Shown here: positions 49,752-59,096 of the stretch, in pieces
Layout: the number at the start of each line of letters is the position of its first letter
Numbering within the stretch: the first letter of the stretch is position 1
NCBI RefSeq assembly: GCF_020421205.1
Contig: NZ_JAIZZH010000001.1
Coordinates: 1,223,691 to 1,287,690, forward strand
From: Hymenobacter pini
GTDB taxonomy: Bacteria; Bacteroidota; Bacteroidia; Cytophagales; Hymenobacteraceae
Direction: 5' to 3'
Length of the DNA stretch: 64,000 nt
Translations under genes and position numbers: made by a program
The notes under the pieces: model-generated
Told to the model about the DNA's origin: nothing
Databases searched by the model: none
Seen by the model: the letters and a program-made list of their open reading frames with translations, nothing else

Positions 49752-50432
49752 TTATTCCGTCACCCGGTACCCAATGCCGCGCACGGTTTCCAGGAAATCG
49801 GTGGGCGCAAACTGGCCGAGCTTCTTGCGGATGTTCTTGATGTGCACGTCAATATAGTTGGAGTCTGAGTCGTCCTCCAGCACATTGCCCCACAGGTGTT
49901 CACCCAGCTGCAGGCGCGTCAGCACGCGGTTTTTGTGCAGCAATAGGTAATGCAGCAGGTCAAACTCCTTCTTGGTGAGAGACACGTCCTGGTCATGGTA
50001 GCGCAGGGTGCGGCCCGTGGCATCCAGCTGGAAGCCGTTGCCGAAGACCAATTCCTGCCGCTTCAAGCCAAATTTGCGGCGGGTAATGGCCTGCATGCGG
50101 CTTTGAAGCTCCAGCAAGGAAAAGGGCTTAGGCAGATAATCGTCGGCTCCCAGATCCAGCCCCTTCACCCGGTCGTCGATAGCGCCGCGGGCCGTCAGAA
50201 CGATGAACGAAGCCTCCTGCCGGTCGTTGCGGCGGGCTTCACGCAACAGGTCCAGCCCGTCGCCGCCCGGTAAGCCCAAGTCAAGCAGAACAAAGTCGTA
50301 GCTGTTGACAAAAATCTTCTCGGAGGCCTCGGCGTAGGTGTAGGCCGAATCGACGAGGTACTGGGACTGCAGCAAAAACTGACGGATTTCCTGGTGGAGG
50401 CTTTTCTCGTCTTCGACGATGAGAACGTGCAT
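49752..50432 (-). CDS. OmpR-family response regulator
   Basis: A 226-residue regulator. The receiver has E/D pocket VEDE (6-9) and phospho-acceptor D51 (FVLLDLGLPGGDG), with LTARGAIDDRV and the KPF switch. A winged-helix DNA-binding domain fills residues about 130-225 (LTKKEFDLLHYLLLHKNRVLTR, SNYIDVHIKNIRKKLG, TVRGIGYRV). It precedes and pairs with the sensor kinase at 48302-49630. Confidence 0.93.
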   Translation of the reverse strand: MHVLIVEDEKSLHQEIRQFLLQSQYLVDSAYTYAEASEKIFVNSYDFVLLDLGLPGGDGLDLLREARRNDRQEASFIVLTARGAIDDRVKGLDLGADDYLPKPFSLLELQSRMQAITRRKFGLKRQELVFGNGFQLDATGRTLRYHDQDVSLTKKEFDLLHYLLLHKNRVLTRLQLGEHLWGNVLEDDSDSNYIDVHIKNIRKKLGQFAPTDFLETVRGIGYRVTE

Positions 50433-50571
50433 GGCAGTGGCGGAATGGGCTTATAGATGCTGCAACATACGCAGCCCGGCGGTGAAGGACGAATGAAGCT
50501 CCCCTGATTTGGGATGAGCGGGGAGGACGCGTCCACTAAGAGTAGCCAGCCCGCGCCCACGTGCCACCAAA

Positions 50572-50597
50572 AAGGCCCTCCCGTTGGGGAGGGCCTT
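50572..50597 (-). terminator. Terminator after T9SS cargo gene
   Basis: Arms AAGGCCCTCC and GGAGGGCCTT with a short loop, followed on the reverse strand by a T tract, 27 bases past the stop codon at 50625. Confidence 0.8.
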
Positions 50598-50624
50598 GCA
50601 GGCTGTTCCAAATGAATTGGAGGG

Positions 50625-52052
50625 TTATTTCTTCTCTACCTTCAGCACGGTGAGCTTCCCATCAAGCACCACCCGGGCCAGGTACAGGCCAGCGGGCAAC
50701 GCGGGCAAGCCGGGCAGCTCCAGCACCGCCGCCTGGCCGAGGCCACCACTGAAGGAGTGCGTGTACAAGGTGCGGCCGGCCAGGGTAGTGAGCGTTACGG
50801 TAGCGGAAGTAGGTGCCGCATCGGGGCTGCTCACAAACAGCTCCAGCTTGTTGTGGAAGGGGTTAGGCGCGGCAGTTACGGTAGCGGTTCCGGCCCGGCG
50901 CTGGGGGGCCAGGGTTACCACCGAGGAGTAGGCGCTGGTGCCATCCAAATCCAGCTGCCGCAGACGGTAGTAGCGGGTGCCGGTCCGGGTAGTGAAGTGG
51001 CGGTACGCGTAGCGGCGGGCCTGGGCCGAGCTGCCCGCGGCGGCTACCCGGCCCACGGTCCGGAACGTGCGGCCATCGGTGCTGGCTTCCACCTCAAAGG
51101 CTTCCGAGTTTACCTCTTGCGCCGTGTTCCAGGTCAGGTCCGAATACGTGGCTGTGGCCTGCCCCCCAAACGAGGTAAGCGTAACGGGCAGCGGCGGATT
51201 GGAGAAGGTGGCCGTTTGCGCGTTGTAGGCTACAAAAGCCAAGTCACTGTTGCCGCTCAGCAGCACCCGGAACTTGCGGATGCGGGTTACATTGGCGCTG
51301 GTAATACCAAAAGCACTCAAGTCGGCGGCCCAGAGGCGCAGGTCCCGGTCCGTCTGCCGGAAGCCGGCGTTCAGGCTCATGGGGCGCTGGGAAGCTTCGT
51401 AGAAGTCGGCCGTCCAGCTGCCCACCGGGTCAATGCTGGTAAAGGTCACCGTTACCGTATTGCCGATTACCTGGTTGTTGGCATCCAGGAACTGGTATTG
51501 GTCCTGGGAGCCGGCGGGGTCGGCAATCTGCGTAACCAGAATGTCCGGCGTTCCATCGCCCAGCGCCGAGGCTACCACCTCGGAAATTGAAAAATCGAGG
51601 GTGCCGCTGGGTACGTTGGCCGCGCCGGTACCCAGGTTGAGGCCGTTACGCCCGTCGCGCAGATAAAACGGAATGTCGTTGGCGGGGGGCGGGGAGCTGG
51701 CTCCGTTGGCCACATTATCGTAGAGTGCCCCAAGGCCAACTTTGGTATTGCTCCCAATAGTGCCGCTTAGGGCTAATACGGGCAGCGCCTTGAATTGCGC
51801 CGCCGTAAACGCGAGGTTGTTCGTGCTCAGCAAAGCATCATCAACGCCGGTTGAATACCGGATACCGTTCAGCGAAAAAGCCAGCAAATCGTGCGAATTG
51901 TTGGGCTTGACGGGGTTTTTGGCAGTAGCCGAGCTTTGCCAGAGGCCGCCGAAGCTGGTCACAACTTCTGTTACGTTGTTCACGGCTTGGGCGCGGACAT
52001 CGGCGGCTCCTACCACCAGGGCCGCCGCAAGCAGAAAGGATTTGTTGAGCAT
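50625..52052 (-). CDS. Secreted protein with T9SS C-terminal sorting domain
   Basis: A 475-residue exported protein with a signal peptide (LLAAALVVGAADVRAQ). The N-terminal 280 residues are beta-rich with no assigned role. A fibronectin-like region follows (VTLTSFGGQATATYSDLTW, typical of T9SS cargo). The C-terminal 80 residues match the type A sorting domain (AAPNPFHNKLELFV, LAGRTLYTHSF, LPAGLYLARVVLDG, TVLKVEKK), which directs transport across the outer membrane. This shows that the organism has a T9SS. Function of the passenger unknown. Confidence 0.85.
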   Translation of the reverse strand: MLNKSFLLAAALVVGAADVRAQAVNNVTEVVTSFGGLWQSSATAKNPVKPNNSHDLLAFSLNGIRYSTGVDDALLSTNNLAFTAAQFKALPVLALSGTIGSNTKVGLGALYDNVANGASSPPPANDIPFYLRDGRNGLNLGTGAANVPSGTLDFSISEVVASALGDGTPDILVTQIADPAGSQDQYQFLDANNQVIGNTVTVTFTSIDPVGSWTADFYEASQRPMSLNAGFRQTDRDLRLWAADLSAFGITSANVTRIRKFRVLLSGNSDLAFVAYNAQTATFSNPPLPVTLTSFGGQATATYSDLTWNTAQEVNSEAFEVEASTDGRTFRTVGRVAAAGSSAQARRYAYRHFTTRTGTRYYRLRQLDLDGTSAYSSVVTLAPQRRAGTATVTAAPNPFHNKLELFVSSPDAAPTSATVTLTTLAGRTLYTHSFSGGLGQAAVLELPGLPALPAGLYLARVVLDGKLTVLKVEKK

Positions 52053-52135
52053 ACAAACGAAAGAATGCGGGTGTGTAATTCGGGATTAAGAGGTTGCCAT
52101 TCAGTAGGATGATGGCCGGGCGGGGTAGGATTGTG

Positions 52136-52143
52136 CAAAACTA
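52136..52143 (-). promoter_or_regulatory. Promoter -7 box for T9SS cargo gene
   Basis: Reverse-strand TAGTTTTG matches TAnnTTTG, 83 bases before the start codon. Confidence 0.4.
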
Positions 52144-52313
52144 TGGCATAATTTCGAGGCGCAACAACACAGCGCGCAGAAATAAGCCAGTACTATTCCG
52201 CTGATTTTTCGGTAACCGAGCCGCCCGATTTGTCCGGAAAGTAACTTGCTTTGCGGAGTAGCGGTTTACGGCTGCTTGCAGTCCGCAGTACCTCAACTTA
52301 TCTTCTGAAACGT

Positions 52314-52880
52314 ATGAAACGCCGCATTTCTCCGCTGCTGATTCTACTGGCTTTTCTGTTGTTGCTGCTCGGCAGCGGCTGTGGCCGCCAAGCCTTACAG
52401 AACCACTTAGCCAAGGGTTTTGACACGCACGTGTACATCGTCCGCCACGCGGAAAAGGAGCTGACGCCCGGCCTGCCGGATCCGCCCCTCACGGCCGCCG
52501 GCCAGCAGCGTGCTTTGGCCCTGCGCGACACTCTCCGCCGCAACGGTATGCTCAGCGGCATTTTTAGCACCGCTACCACCCGCACCCGCAGTACCGCCCA
52601 ACCCTTGGCCGATGCTCTCAGGCTGCCTGTGCAGGCGTACGATGCCAAGCAGTTGGCCGCGCTGGCCCGGCGCGTCCGGCAGGAGTACCGGGGTAAAAAT
52701 GTGCTAATAGTGGGACACTCCAATACGATTCTGGAAACGGTGGAGGCCTTCGGGGCCGCCCGGCCGGTACCCACCGTCAACGACAACGAGTACAACTACC
52801 TGCTGGAAGTCACCATGCCGCGCGACTCTACCCAACCGGCCCGGGCCACCGCTCGCCGCTACGGCCCGGCCAATCCCTGA
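52314..52880 (+). CDS. Histidine phosphatase-family lipoprotein
   Basis: A 188-residue protein from the ATG at 52314 with a lipobox-type signal (LLLGSGC). The phosphatase motif YIVRHAEK (catalytic His about residue 41) and the second His in LIVGHSNTI are present, with LTAAGQQRALALRDTL and STATTRTRSTAQPLA as in the SixA/phosphoglycerate-mutase-like branch. It would act in the periplasm, anchored to a membrane; substrate unknown. Separated from the next gene by 83 bases. Confidence 0.85.
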   Translation: MKRRISPLLILLAFLLLLLGSGCGRQALQNHLAKGFDTHVYIVRHAEKELTPGLPDPPLTAAGQQRALALRDTLRRNGMLSGIFSTATTRTRSTAQPLADALRLPVQAYDAKQLAALARRVRQEYRGKNVLIVGHSNTILETVEAFGAARPVPTVNDNEYNYLLEVTMPRDSTQPARATARRYGPANP

Positions 52881-52963
52881 GTAGCAGCCGTGGCTGCTGC
52901 AACCTCCCAGCCGTTTATTTCTCTATTAGGCGCTGTTAAGGCCTATTTCCAACTTTCTCTCCC

Positions 52964-54355
52964 ATGCGTTTTCTTTCCTTTACCCGGTCACTGGGTCTGG
53001 CGGCCGGTCTGCTGGTTGCCACTGCATCCGGCGCTTCGGCCCAAACTTCCATCGACTCGGTAGCCATCCGCAAAATTTACGACGAGGCGCTGGCCCGTGG
53101 TCAGAGTTATGACAACCTCCGCTACCTCACGGGCCAGATTGGCGGCCGCCTCAGCGGTTCACCCCAGGCCGAGCAGGCGGTGCAGTGGGGTAAAACGGTG
53201 ATGGAAAAAATGGGCCTCGACCGGGTGTATCTGCAAGAGGTGATGGTGCCGCATTGGGTGCGCGGCGCCAAGGAAAAAGCTCAGGTGAAAGGCTCGAAGG
53301 GCAAAGGCCTGGCCCTGAACGTGTGCGCCCTGGGGGGCTCGGTAGGCACCAATGGCAAGCTGAAGGCGCAGGTAATTGAGGTGCAAAGCCTGAAAGAGCT
53401 GGCGGCCCTCCCGGCCGAGAAGGTGAAGGGCAAGTTTGTGTTCTTCAACCGCCCCATGAACCCGCTGTACGTGGAAACGGGCCGGGCCTACGGGGAAGCC
53501 GGCGACCAGCGCCGCAGCGGGGCCGCCGAGGCCGCCAAGCGCGGGGCCGTAGGTGCCCTGGTGCGTAGCCTGTCCCTGGCCCACGACGATTTTCCGCACA
53601 CCGGCACCATGCGCTACGAAGACAACGTAGCCAAAGTACCGGCGGCGGCCCTGAGCACCAACGGCGCCGATGAGCTTAGCCAACTGCTGAAAGCCGACCC
53701 GAACCTGACCGTGGAGCTGGAAATGAGCTGCCAGCAACTTCCCGAAACCAAGAGCTACAACGTGGTGGGGGAAATTAAAGGCTCGAAATATCCCGAAGAA
53801 ATAATTAGCGTAGGCGGCCACCTCGACTCCTGGGACTTGGGTCAGGGTGCCCACGACGACGGTACGGGGTGTACCCAGAGCATGGAAGTGCTTCGTCTGC
53901 TGAAAGCGACGGGGCTGCGCCCCGAGCGCACGGTGCGGGCCGTGTTGTTCATGAACGAGGAAAACGGCGTACGGGGCGGCACTAAATACGCCGAGCAGGC
54001 CAAAGCCCTCGGTGAAAAACACCTAGCTGCTATGGAGTCGGATGGGGGCGGGTTCACACCCCGGGGCTTCTCAATTGAAGCGGAGCCGGCCACCGTGCGT
54101 AAAATTCAGGCCTGGCAGCCGCTGTTCCGCCCCTACGGTAGCGGCGAGTTTACGGCCGGTCACTCCGGTACCGATATTGAGCCCCTCAAGGAGCAGGTAA
54201 AGGCTCTCATCGGCTACCACTGCGACTCTCAGCGCTACTTCGACATCCACCACACCGCCGCCGATACCTTTGACAAGGTAAACCGCCGGGAATTGGAGCT
54301 GGGCGGGGCCAGCATGGCCGCTCTTATTTACCTGATGAGCAAATACGGCCTATAG
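52964..54355 (+). CDS. Secreted M28-family peptidase (carboxypeptidase Q-like)
   Basis: A 463-residue peptidase with a signal peptide (GLLVATASGASAQ). A PA (protease-associated) insert-like region covers about residues 110-240 (VKGKFVFFNRPM, GAVGALVRSL). Metal ligands of M28: GGHLDSWDLGQGAHDDGTG (His, Asp, Asp), FMNEENGVRGG (Glu pair), ESDGGGF and HTAADTFDK. Length and order match carboxypeptidase Q-like enzymes. Probably periplasmic or extracellular dipeptide hydrolysis. Confidence 0.88.
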   Translation: MRFLSFTRSLGLAAGLLVATASGASAQTSIDSVAIRKIYDEALARGQSYDNLRYLTGQIGGRLSGSPQAEQAVQWGKTVMEKMGLDRVYLQEVMVPHWVRGAKEKAQVKGSKGKGLALNVCALGGSVGTNGKLKAQVIEVQSLKELAALPAEKVKGKFVFFNRPMNPLYVETGRAYGEAGDQRRSGAAEAAKRGAVGALVRSLSLAHDDFPHTGTMRYEDNVAKVPAAALSTNGADELSQLLKADPNLTVELEMSCQQLPETKSYNVVGEIKGSKYPEEIISVGGHLDSWDLGQGAHDDGTGCTQSMEVLRLLKATGLRPERTVRAVLFMNEENGVRGGTKYAEQAKALGEKHLAAMESDGGGFTPRGFSIEAEPATVRKIQAWQPLFRPYGSGEFTAGHSGTDIEPLKEQVKALIGYHCDSQRYFDIHHTAADTFDKVNRRELELGGASMAALIYLMSKYGL

Positions 54356-54377
54356 TCTTAGCTGTGGCAGTGGCCCC

Positions 54378-54429
54378 AAACGCCCGTCGGCCGGATGCGT
54401 AGTAGCACGTATCCGGCCGACGGGCGTTT
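54378..54429. terminator. Terminator, 19-bp perfect stem
   Basis: Arms 54378-54396 and 54411-54429 are exact complements of 19 bases, followed by TT. It ends the M28 gene and lies just before the start of the next gene. Confidence 0.85.
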
Positions 54430-54451
54430 TGTGTGCTTAGCAATTGCTAAA

Positions 54452-55009
54452 ATGGAGTTGTATCTCGTAGCATTCCTGTTGCCCCCGGTAGTCAGTGAGC
54501 AAGTTTGGGCACTGAAACAGCAGGTGCACCAGCTTACTGGTAGCCGCAACGCTGTTCGGCTGCCTCCGCACATTACACTGATGCCGCCGTTGCGGCGCCC
54601 GCCGGAGTTTGGCGAGGCTCTGGCCAGGATGCTTGCCACCTATGCTGCGGGCAACCGGGCCTGTCTGGTGCAGCTGCGCGACTTTGCCTGGTTTCAGCAG
54701 CGCACGTTGTACGTGCATGTGCAGCAAACCCCTGGACTGCTAGCGCTGCATCAGCAATTTTATCAGCTCTGCGCCCAGGAACTGCCAGCTGTGCCCCAGC
54801 CAGCCCGGCGTTTTGTGCCCCACGTTACCCTGGCCACCCGCGACATACCCCCGCACCAAGTGCCAGCCTTGCAGGAGCTATTTGCCCACCGGCGCTTTGC
54901 CGCAGATATGGAGCTGCACGAGTTGGTCCTGTTTCGGCATACCGGGCAGCAGTGGCTGGCGGAGGTGCTGTTTCAACTGGCACCTGCTTCAACTGACTAC
55001 CCGGTTTGA
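54452..55009 (+). CDS. 2'-5' RNA ligase-like (LigT/2H phosphoesterase) protein
   Basis: A 185-residue 2H-fold protein. The two HxTx motifs are HITLMP (about residue 36) and HVTLAT (about residue 129), spaced as in LigT-like phosphoesterases that open 2',3'-cyclic phosphates. I start at the ATG at 54452; the longer frame runs through the terminator. No partner gene is adjacent. Confidence 0.85.
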   Translation: MELYLVAFLLPPVVSEQVWALKQQVHQLTGSRNAVRLPPHITLMPPLRRPPEFGEALARMLATYAAGNRACLVQLRDFAWFQQRTLYVHVQQTPGLLALHQQFYQLCAQELPAVPQPARRFVPHVTLATRDIPPHQVPALQELFAHRRFAADMELHELVLFRHTGQQWLAEVLFQLAPASTDYPV

Positions 55010-55014
55010 AACGC

Positions 55015-55044
55015 AACGCCCCGGCTTGTGCAAGCCGGGGCGTT
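55015..55044. terminator. Bidirectional terminator
   Basis: Arms AACGCCCCGGCTT and AAGCCGGGGCGTT with a four-base loop, between convergent genes, five bases after the 2H-protein stop codon. Confidence 0.8.
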
Positions 55045-55077
55045 GGTGGGAGAGAATATAACTGTCAGCCAAAAATA

Positions 55078-55311
55078 TTATTCAGCGCTGGCATTTTTGC
55101 GCGGGCGGCCGGGGCGCTTACCGCTGGCGTTGGCGGCGCGGGGTTTACGTTCCTTCTTAACCACCTTGTAGCCTGGTTCGATCATTTCATTGAGCTCAGT
55201 CATCAGCTCATTTACTTTTGCAATCTGCTTCCGGATTTGCGAAAGAACAGCATCGTTCTCTTCTGCGTTAGCCAGAATTTGTTGCAGTTTGTTTAGGTCA
55301 GCAGTTGCCAT
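55078..55311 (-). CDS. Small coiled-coil protein with AT-hook
   Basis: A 77-residue protein from the ATG at 55311. Residues 1-45 form a charged helix likely to dimerise (QQILANAEENDAVLSQIRKQIAKV), and the tail has an AT-hook-like GRPRK core in GKRPGRPRKN, with many Lys and Arg. This layout fits a small nucleoid or chromatin-like DNA-binding protein. It is followed by a terminator and preceded by a notably AT-rich 330-base spacer. Confidence 0.7.
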   Translation of the reverse strand: MATADLNKLQQILANAEENDAVLSQIRKQIAKVNELMTELNEMIEPGYKVVKKERKPRAANASGKRPGRPRKNASAE

Positions 55312-55639
55312 TGGGTGAAATTTATTTTGGAGAAAAAATAAGGCCAAATGTGCATGTTTTTTCTGAAATAACAACCGCTAGGTTTTACGTAATCGGTAAA
55401 ATCCAGCTTGTATTCATGCTTCCGAAAGCAAAATAAATTATCATCTATTTACCTGAAAACTGATAGTTTAATCAAAATGCTGCTGCTTCATACGGCAGGC
55501 CTTTCAGTAAGTTGCTTGCTTAGGACGAAAATGATTCCGAATCAAATTACCGTACTAAAGCAACCAACAGTATGGCAAAAACGAAGCCACTACTACCTAA
55601 TATTTGTGTGGCCAAGTCTTAGGGTTGTATGCTGAGTTG
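55312..55639. other. AT-rich intergenic region
   Basis: This 328-base spacer is far lower in G+C than its neighbours. A forward frame at 55408-55635 has poor composition and no start context, so it is not called. The region may be a promoter/nucleoid-binding tract or a remnant of acquired DNA. Confidence 0.4.
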
Positions 55640-56473
55640 TTAATTCTGCTCCAGAATCTGAAATAGCTCGTCAAGCTTCGGGGTCAGAATAATTTCGGTG
55701 CGGCGGTTCAGCGCCTTATTGGCCGGGCTATCATTGGTGGCTACAGGCACGTATTGCGCCCGGCCCGAGGGGGTTACCTGCGAGGCCGGCAGGCCGGCCT
55801 GCGTCAGGATGCGGGTAATTTCAGTAGCCCGTAATACGCTTAAATCCCAGTTGTCGCGCATGCCTGCGGTGCCTTTAGCAATGGGTACATTGTCGGTATG
55901 GCCCTCTACCAGCACATTTACATCCTGGTTTCCTTTGAGGGCGGCTGCTAGTTTGGTTAGGGCTTCTTGCCCTTTGGGGTCAACCTTGGTGGAGCCGGAT
56001 TTAAATAGCAGTTGCTCGGAAAGAGATACGTACACCTTGCCGTTTCTGACGTTGACCTGTAAATCCTGCGCGTTAAATCCGAGCAGGGCGTCGCCTACTT
56101 TTTGCCGGAGTGCTTTTACGGCGGCGTCCTTCTGATCTAGAATTCGCTGCATTTCGGCAATTCGCTGCTCTTTGCTGCGTAAGTCGGCCGATAGTTGCGA
56201 ATTCTCCTGCTGAACGCCACTCAAATTCGCGTTTAGCTGATTTACCTGTTGATTTTTCGATAATAAGCTAGTTCGCAGCGCCTCCTCGTTGCGGGCTTTC
56301 TCCTGCTCAAGGGCACTCTTCTCCGCCTGCAGCTGGTCGCGTGAGCGGCTTGCTTCCGTAAATTGGTTTTGCAGCGCCGTGTATTTCTTTTGCGATACAC
56401 AGCCCGTCGCTCCCATGAGAATTCCCGCGCTGCATACTGCGTAGCGCAGGGAGGAATTTATGAAATATTTCAT
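55640..56473 (-). CDS. OmpA-family peptidoglycan-binding lipoprotein
   Basis: A 277-residue lipoprotein with lipobox GATGC (start at 56473). A coiled coil of about 90 residues (LQNQF to about AVKALRQK) leads to a C-terminal OmpA domain: LLFKSGSTKVDPKGQEAL, VLVEGHTDNVPI, LSVLRATEITRIL, SPANKALNRRTEIILTP. The Asp and Arg that bind peptidoglycan are present. It links the outer membrane to the cell wall. Confidence 0.9.
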   Translation of the reverse strand: MKYFINSSLRYAVCSAGILMGATGCVSQKKYTALQNQFTEASRSRDQLQAEKSALEQEKARNEEALRTSLLSKNQQVNQLNANLSGVQQENSQLSADLRSKEQRIAEMQRILDQKDAAVKALRQKVGDALLGFNAQDLQVNVRNGKVYVSLSEQLLFKSGSTKVDPKGQEALTKLAAALKGNQDVNVLVEGHTDNVPIAKGTAGMRDNWDLSVLRATEITRILTQAGLPASQVTPSGRAQYVPVATNDSPANKALNRRTEIILTPKLDELFQILEQN

Positions 56474-56604
56474 ATTGAGAATCAAGTAAAAAACAAGTCT
56501 GCTATAGTGCAGCGACCCATGAAACGTGCTGCAAGGCTGGGTTGTTTCGCCCGCTTATTTTACATTATTGGTAATGCGCTTGAGCAATCAGCAAAAAGAG
56601 TTGC

Positions 56605-58383
56605 GTGCTTTGGCGTATTTTGGGGCCATTAGGATATTCCTCCCAAATCACACACCGTATTCCGTTGTATCTGTTCATACTTAGTTGGGTGCTGTTATTT
56701 TCGGGAGCGGAGCAGAGCCTGCCCGAGCCTCCAGCCACCCGGTACTGGGTTACATTCCGGCACAAGGCGGGGCAGCAACTGCAGCCGGCCGCGTATTTCA
56801 GCCCGGCGGCCCAGGCCCGGCGCCTGCGCCAGCACCTGCCCCCAGCCGATAGCACCGACTTTGCGGTACGGCCCGATTTTGTAGCGCACGTGCGGGCCAC
56901 TGTCGATACGGTTACGCTGGTAAGCCGGTGGTTTAACGCGGTGGCCTGCCGGGCAACCCCGGCCCAGGCCGCCCGGCTGCGTTTGTTACCGGAAGTTGCC
57001 GAAGTAGCTGCCTGGCCCATTGAGCCACTAGTGCCCGCCGGACAAACGGCCGTTGCCCGCCCGCTCACGGCGGCCGACCGGTCGTTGGCGCGGCGACAAA
57101 CGGCTTCCCTGGGAGCGGCCGGTTTTCGGCGGGCCCGACTTTCGGGTAAAGGCCTGCGTATTGCCATTTTCGATGTAGGTTTTAACGGGGCTAATCAACA
57201 CCCGGCCCTTGCGCACCTGCGCCGCAAAGGAGCCATTGTGGCTACCTACGATTTTCTGCGGCGCACACCCGATGTGTACCAGGGCGGTAACCACGGCACG
57301 GAGGTATTGTCGTGCATTGCGGGGCAGCTACCCGATAGTTCGTACTTGGGGCTGGCTCCCGATGCCGAGTTTCTGCTAGCCCGCACCGAACAAATGCACC
57401 GGGAGAAGTACGCCGAGGAAGAGGCTTGGCTGGCTGCCGCCGAGTGGGCCGACCGCAACGGGGCAGATATCATCAATTCCTCGTTGGGTTACACCGACCG
57501 GCGCTATTTCCCGGAGCAAATGAACGGCCGCACCAGCCTGGTAGCCCGGGCCGCGGAGCTGGCCGTGCGCAAAGGCATGCTGGTGGTAAACGCCGCCGGC
57601 AATGACGGCGACGATCCGCGCTGGCGCACCGTGGGTACGCCGGCCGATGGGGACTCCGTGCTGGCCGTGGGCGGGCTTGACCCTGATACGTACTTGCACA
57701 TTGATTTCAGCAGCTACGGGCCCGCGCCGGGCAAACGCCTGAAGCCGAACGTGGCCGCCTTTGGTGCGGCTATTGTGGCGTTGCCGGGTGGGTATGCCCG
57801 CACAGAGGGTACTTCGTTTGCCAGCCCGCTGGTGGCGGGCTTTGCGGCCTGTGCCTGGCAGCAGCAGCGCAACCTCACGGCTATGGAGCTGTTTCGGCGC
57901 ATTCAGCAGGCGGGGCAGCTGTATCCGTATTTCGACTACGCCCACGGGTATGGGTTGCCGCAGGCCAGCCGCCTACTGAATGCGCCGGCCGATGTTGCTC
58001 CCACATTCGATTTTGTGCGGCAGGATTCCGTGCTACGGGTAATCATTCGTACGGAAGCGGCTACGGTGCCCGCCCGGGTGCTGCCCCTGTTTGCCGATTC
58101 GGTGCAGGCCGTTACTCCGGCCGAGGCCCGGCCCGTGGCAGCAGTGGGGCAGGAGCAAGCCCGTGCGCCGCAGCCCCCTCAGCCCGATGAGATAGTGCCA
58201 GCCACACCACCCAACTACCTGTACTGGCAGGTGCTGGACGCCGCTGGCCATCCGATGCGCTACGAGGTGCTGGAAGTTAGCCAGCGTGCCGTGCTGCGGG
58301 TGCCGCTAGCGGAACTCGGGCAGGGCAAAACTATTCGTGTACATTACCGGGGATACACGGCCACGTATCCGGCTTCACGATGA
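56605..58383 (+). CDS. Exported subtilisin-family (S8) serine protease
   Basis: A 592-residue frame from a GTG at 56605; a TTG at about residue 21 would give a better signal peptide (LYLFILSWVLLFSGAEQ), so the start is uncertain. An inhibitor-like propeptide region to about residue 170 precedes the subtilase domain with D190 (AIFDVGFNG), H230 (GNHGTEVLS) and S404 (GTSFASPLVAG). The C-terminal 150 residues form a beta-rich domain without the usual T9SS sorting signal. Its stop overlaps the next start as ATGA, implying tight coupling to an outer-membrane protein. Confidence 0.85.
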   Translation: MLWRILGPLGYSSQITHRIPLYLFILSWVLLFSGAEQSLPEPPATRYWVTFRHKAGQQLQPAAYFSPAAQARRLRQHLPPADSTDFAVRPDFVAHVRATVDTVTLVSRWFNAVACRATPAQAARLRLLPEVAEVAAWPIEPLVPAGQTAVARPLTAADRSLARRQTASLGAAGFRRARLSGKGLRIAIFDVGFNGANQHPALAHLRRKGAIVATYDFLRRTPDVYQGGNHGTEVLSCIAGQLPDSSYLGLAPDAEFLLARTEQMHREKYAEEEAWLAAAEWADRNGADIINSSLGYTDRRYFPEQMNGRTSLVARAAELAVRKGMLVVNAAGNDGDDPRWRTVGTPADGDSVLAVGGLDPDTYLHIDFSSYGPAPGKRLKPNVAAFGAAIVALPGGYARTEGTSFASPLVAGFAACAWQQQRNLTAMELFRRIQQAGQLYPYFDYAHGYGLPQASRLLNAPADVAPTFDFVRQDSVLRVIIRTEAATVPARVLPLFADSVQAVTPAEARPVAAVGQEQARAPQPPQPDEIVPATPPNYLYWQVLDAAGHPMRYEVLEVSQRAVLRVPLAELGQGKTIRVHYRGYTATYPASR

Positions 58384-59096
58384 TGCACCGCTGTGTACTA
58401 CTGACTTTGCTGGGGGCGCTGGCCGCTTCGGGCGCACAGGCGCAGCGGGTGCTGCTGCGTGCCGAACCCGCTACCGATTCGATGGAAGTGAGCTTCGGCC
58501 CAAACCGGGCGTTCTACCGGCATTTTTTTCTCGGCTACGCGCCCGTGGTGGGCCAGCTAGGCGGACCAGGAGCCGATTTACGGCCGTTTGCTTCGAATGA
58601 AGGCTTTGCGGGCGTCCGGCACAAGTTTCGGCTCACGAATACGATGGCGGCGGGCTTTGATGTCCGTTACGCCCGGCTGGTGTACTCCTTGCAGCAAAAC
58701 GCCGGTAAGCGCGTGCCCACTGCCCAACTGCACCAGCAGGAGTCGTTGGTACTCTCACAGGTGCAACTGGAGCCTTACTGGCGGCTGAACTACGGCCGAC
58801 GAGGCAACGTGATTGGGCACTACCTAGACGTGAGCGGCTGGGGCGGCTGGGCCATGGCCGTTACGCACCGCACCGAAGACCGGCCCGGACCCAACGGTAG
58901 CAAGCGGGTTACCAGCACCGAACACGGCTTGCGGTACCTGCGCCGCTGGCCCTACGGGGTAGGGGCCCGGCTGGGGTCGGGGCGCTACGCCCTGGTGGGG
59001 CGCTACCGGCTCTCCCGCACCTTTGTCGCCGGGGCCAGCCCTGAGTATGTGGAACTTCCGCGGTGGCTGGTGGGGTTTGAGCTGGGATTATTGTAA
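58380..59096 (+). CDS. Outer-membrane barrel-like protein coupled to S8 protease
   Basis: A 238-residue exported protein (signal peptide to GAQAQ). Alternating hydrophobic/polar strands (FAGVRHKFRLTNTMAAGFDVRYARLVYSL, VQLEPYWRLNYGRRGNVIGHYLDVSGWGG, GRYALVGRYRLSRTF) and a terminal FELGLL suggest an 8- to 10-strand barrel. No family recognised. It overlaps the subtilase gene by four bases, so the two products are likely made in fixed ratio and may work together at the cell surface. Confidence 0.65.
   Translation: MMHRCVLLTLLGALAASGAQAQRVLLRAEPATDSMEVSFGPNRAFYRHFFLGYAPVVGQLGGPGADLRPFASNEGFAGVRHKFRLTNTMAAGFDVRYARLVYSLQQNAGKRVPTAQLHQQESLVLSQVQLEPYWRLNYGRRGNVIGHYLDVSGWGGWAMAVTHRTEDRPGPNGSKRVTSTEHGLRYLRRWPYGVGARLGSGRYALVGRYRLSRTFVAGASPEYVELPRWLVGFELGLL

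Noticed and set aside
55408..55635. A 75-residue forward frame in the AT-rich spacer
   Set aside because: No signal, no start context, unlikely amino-acid composition.
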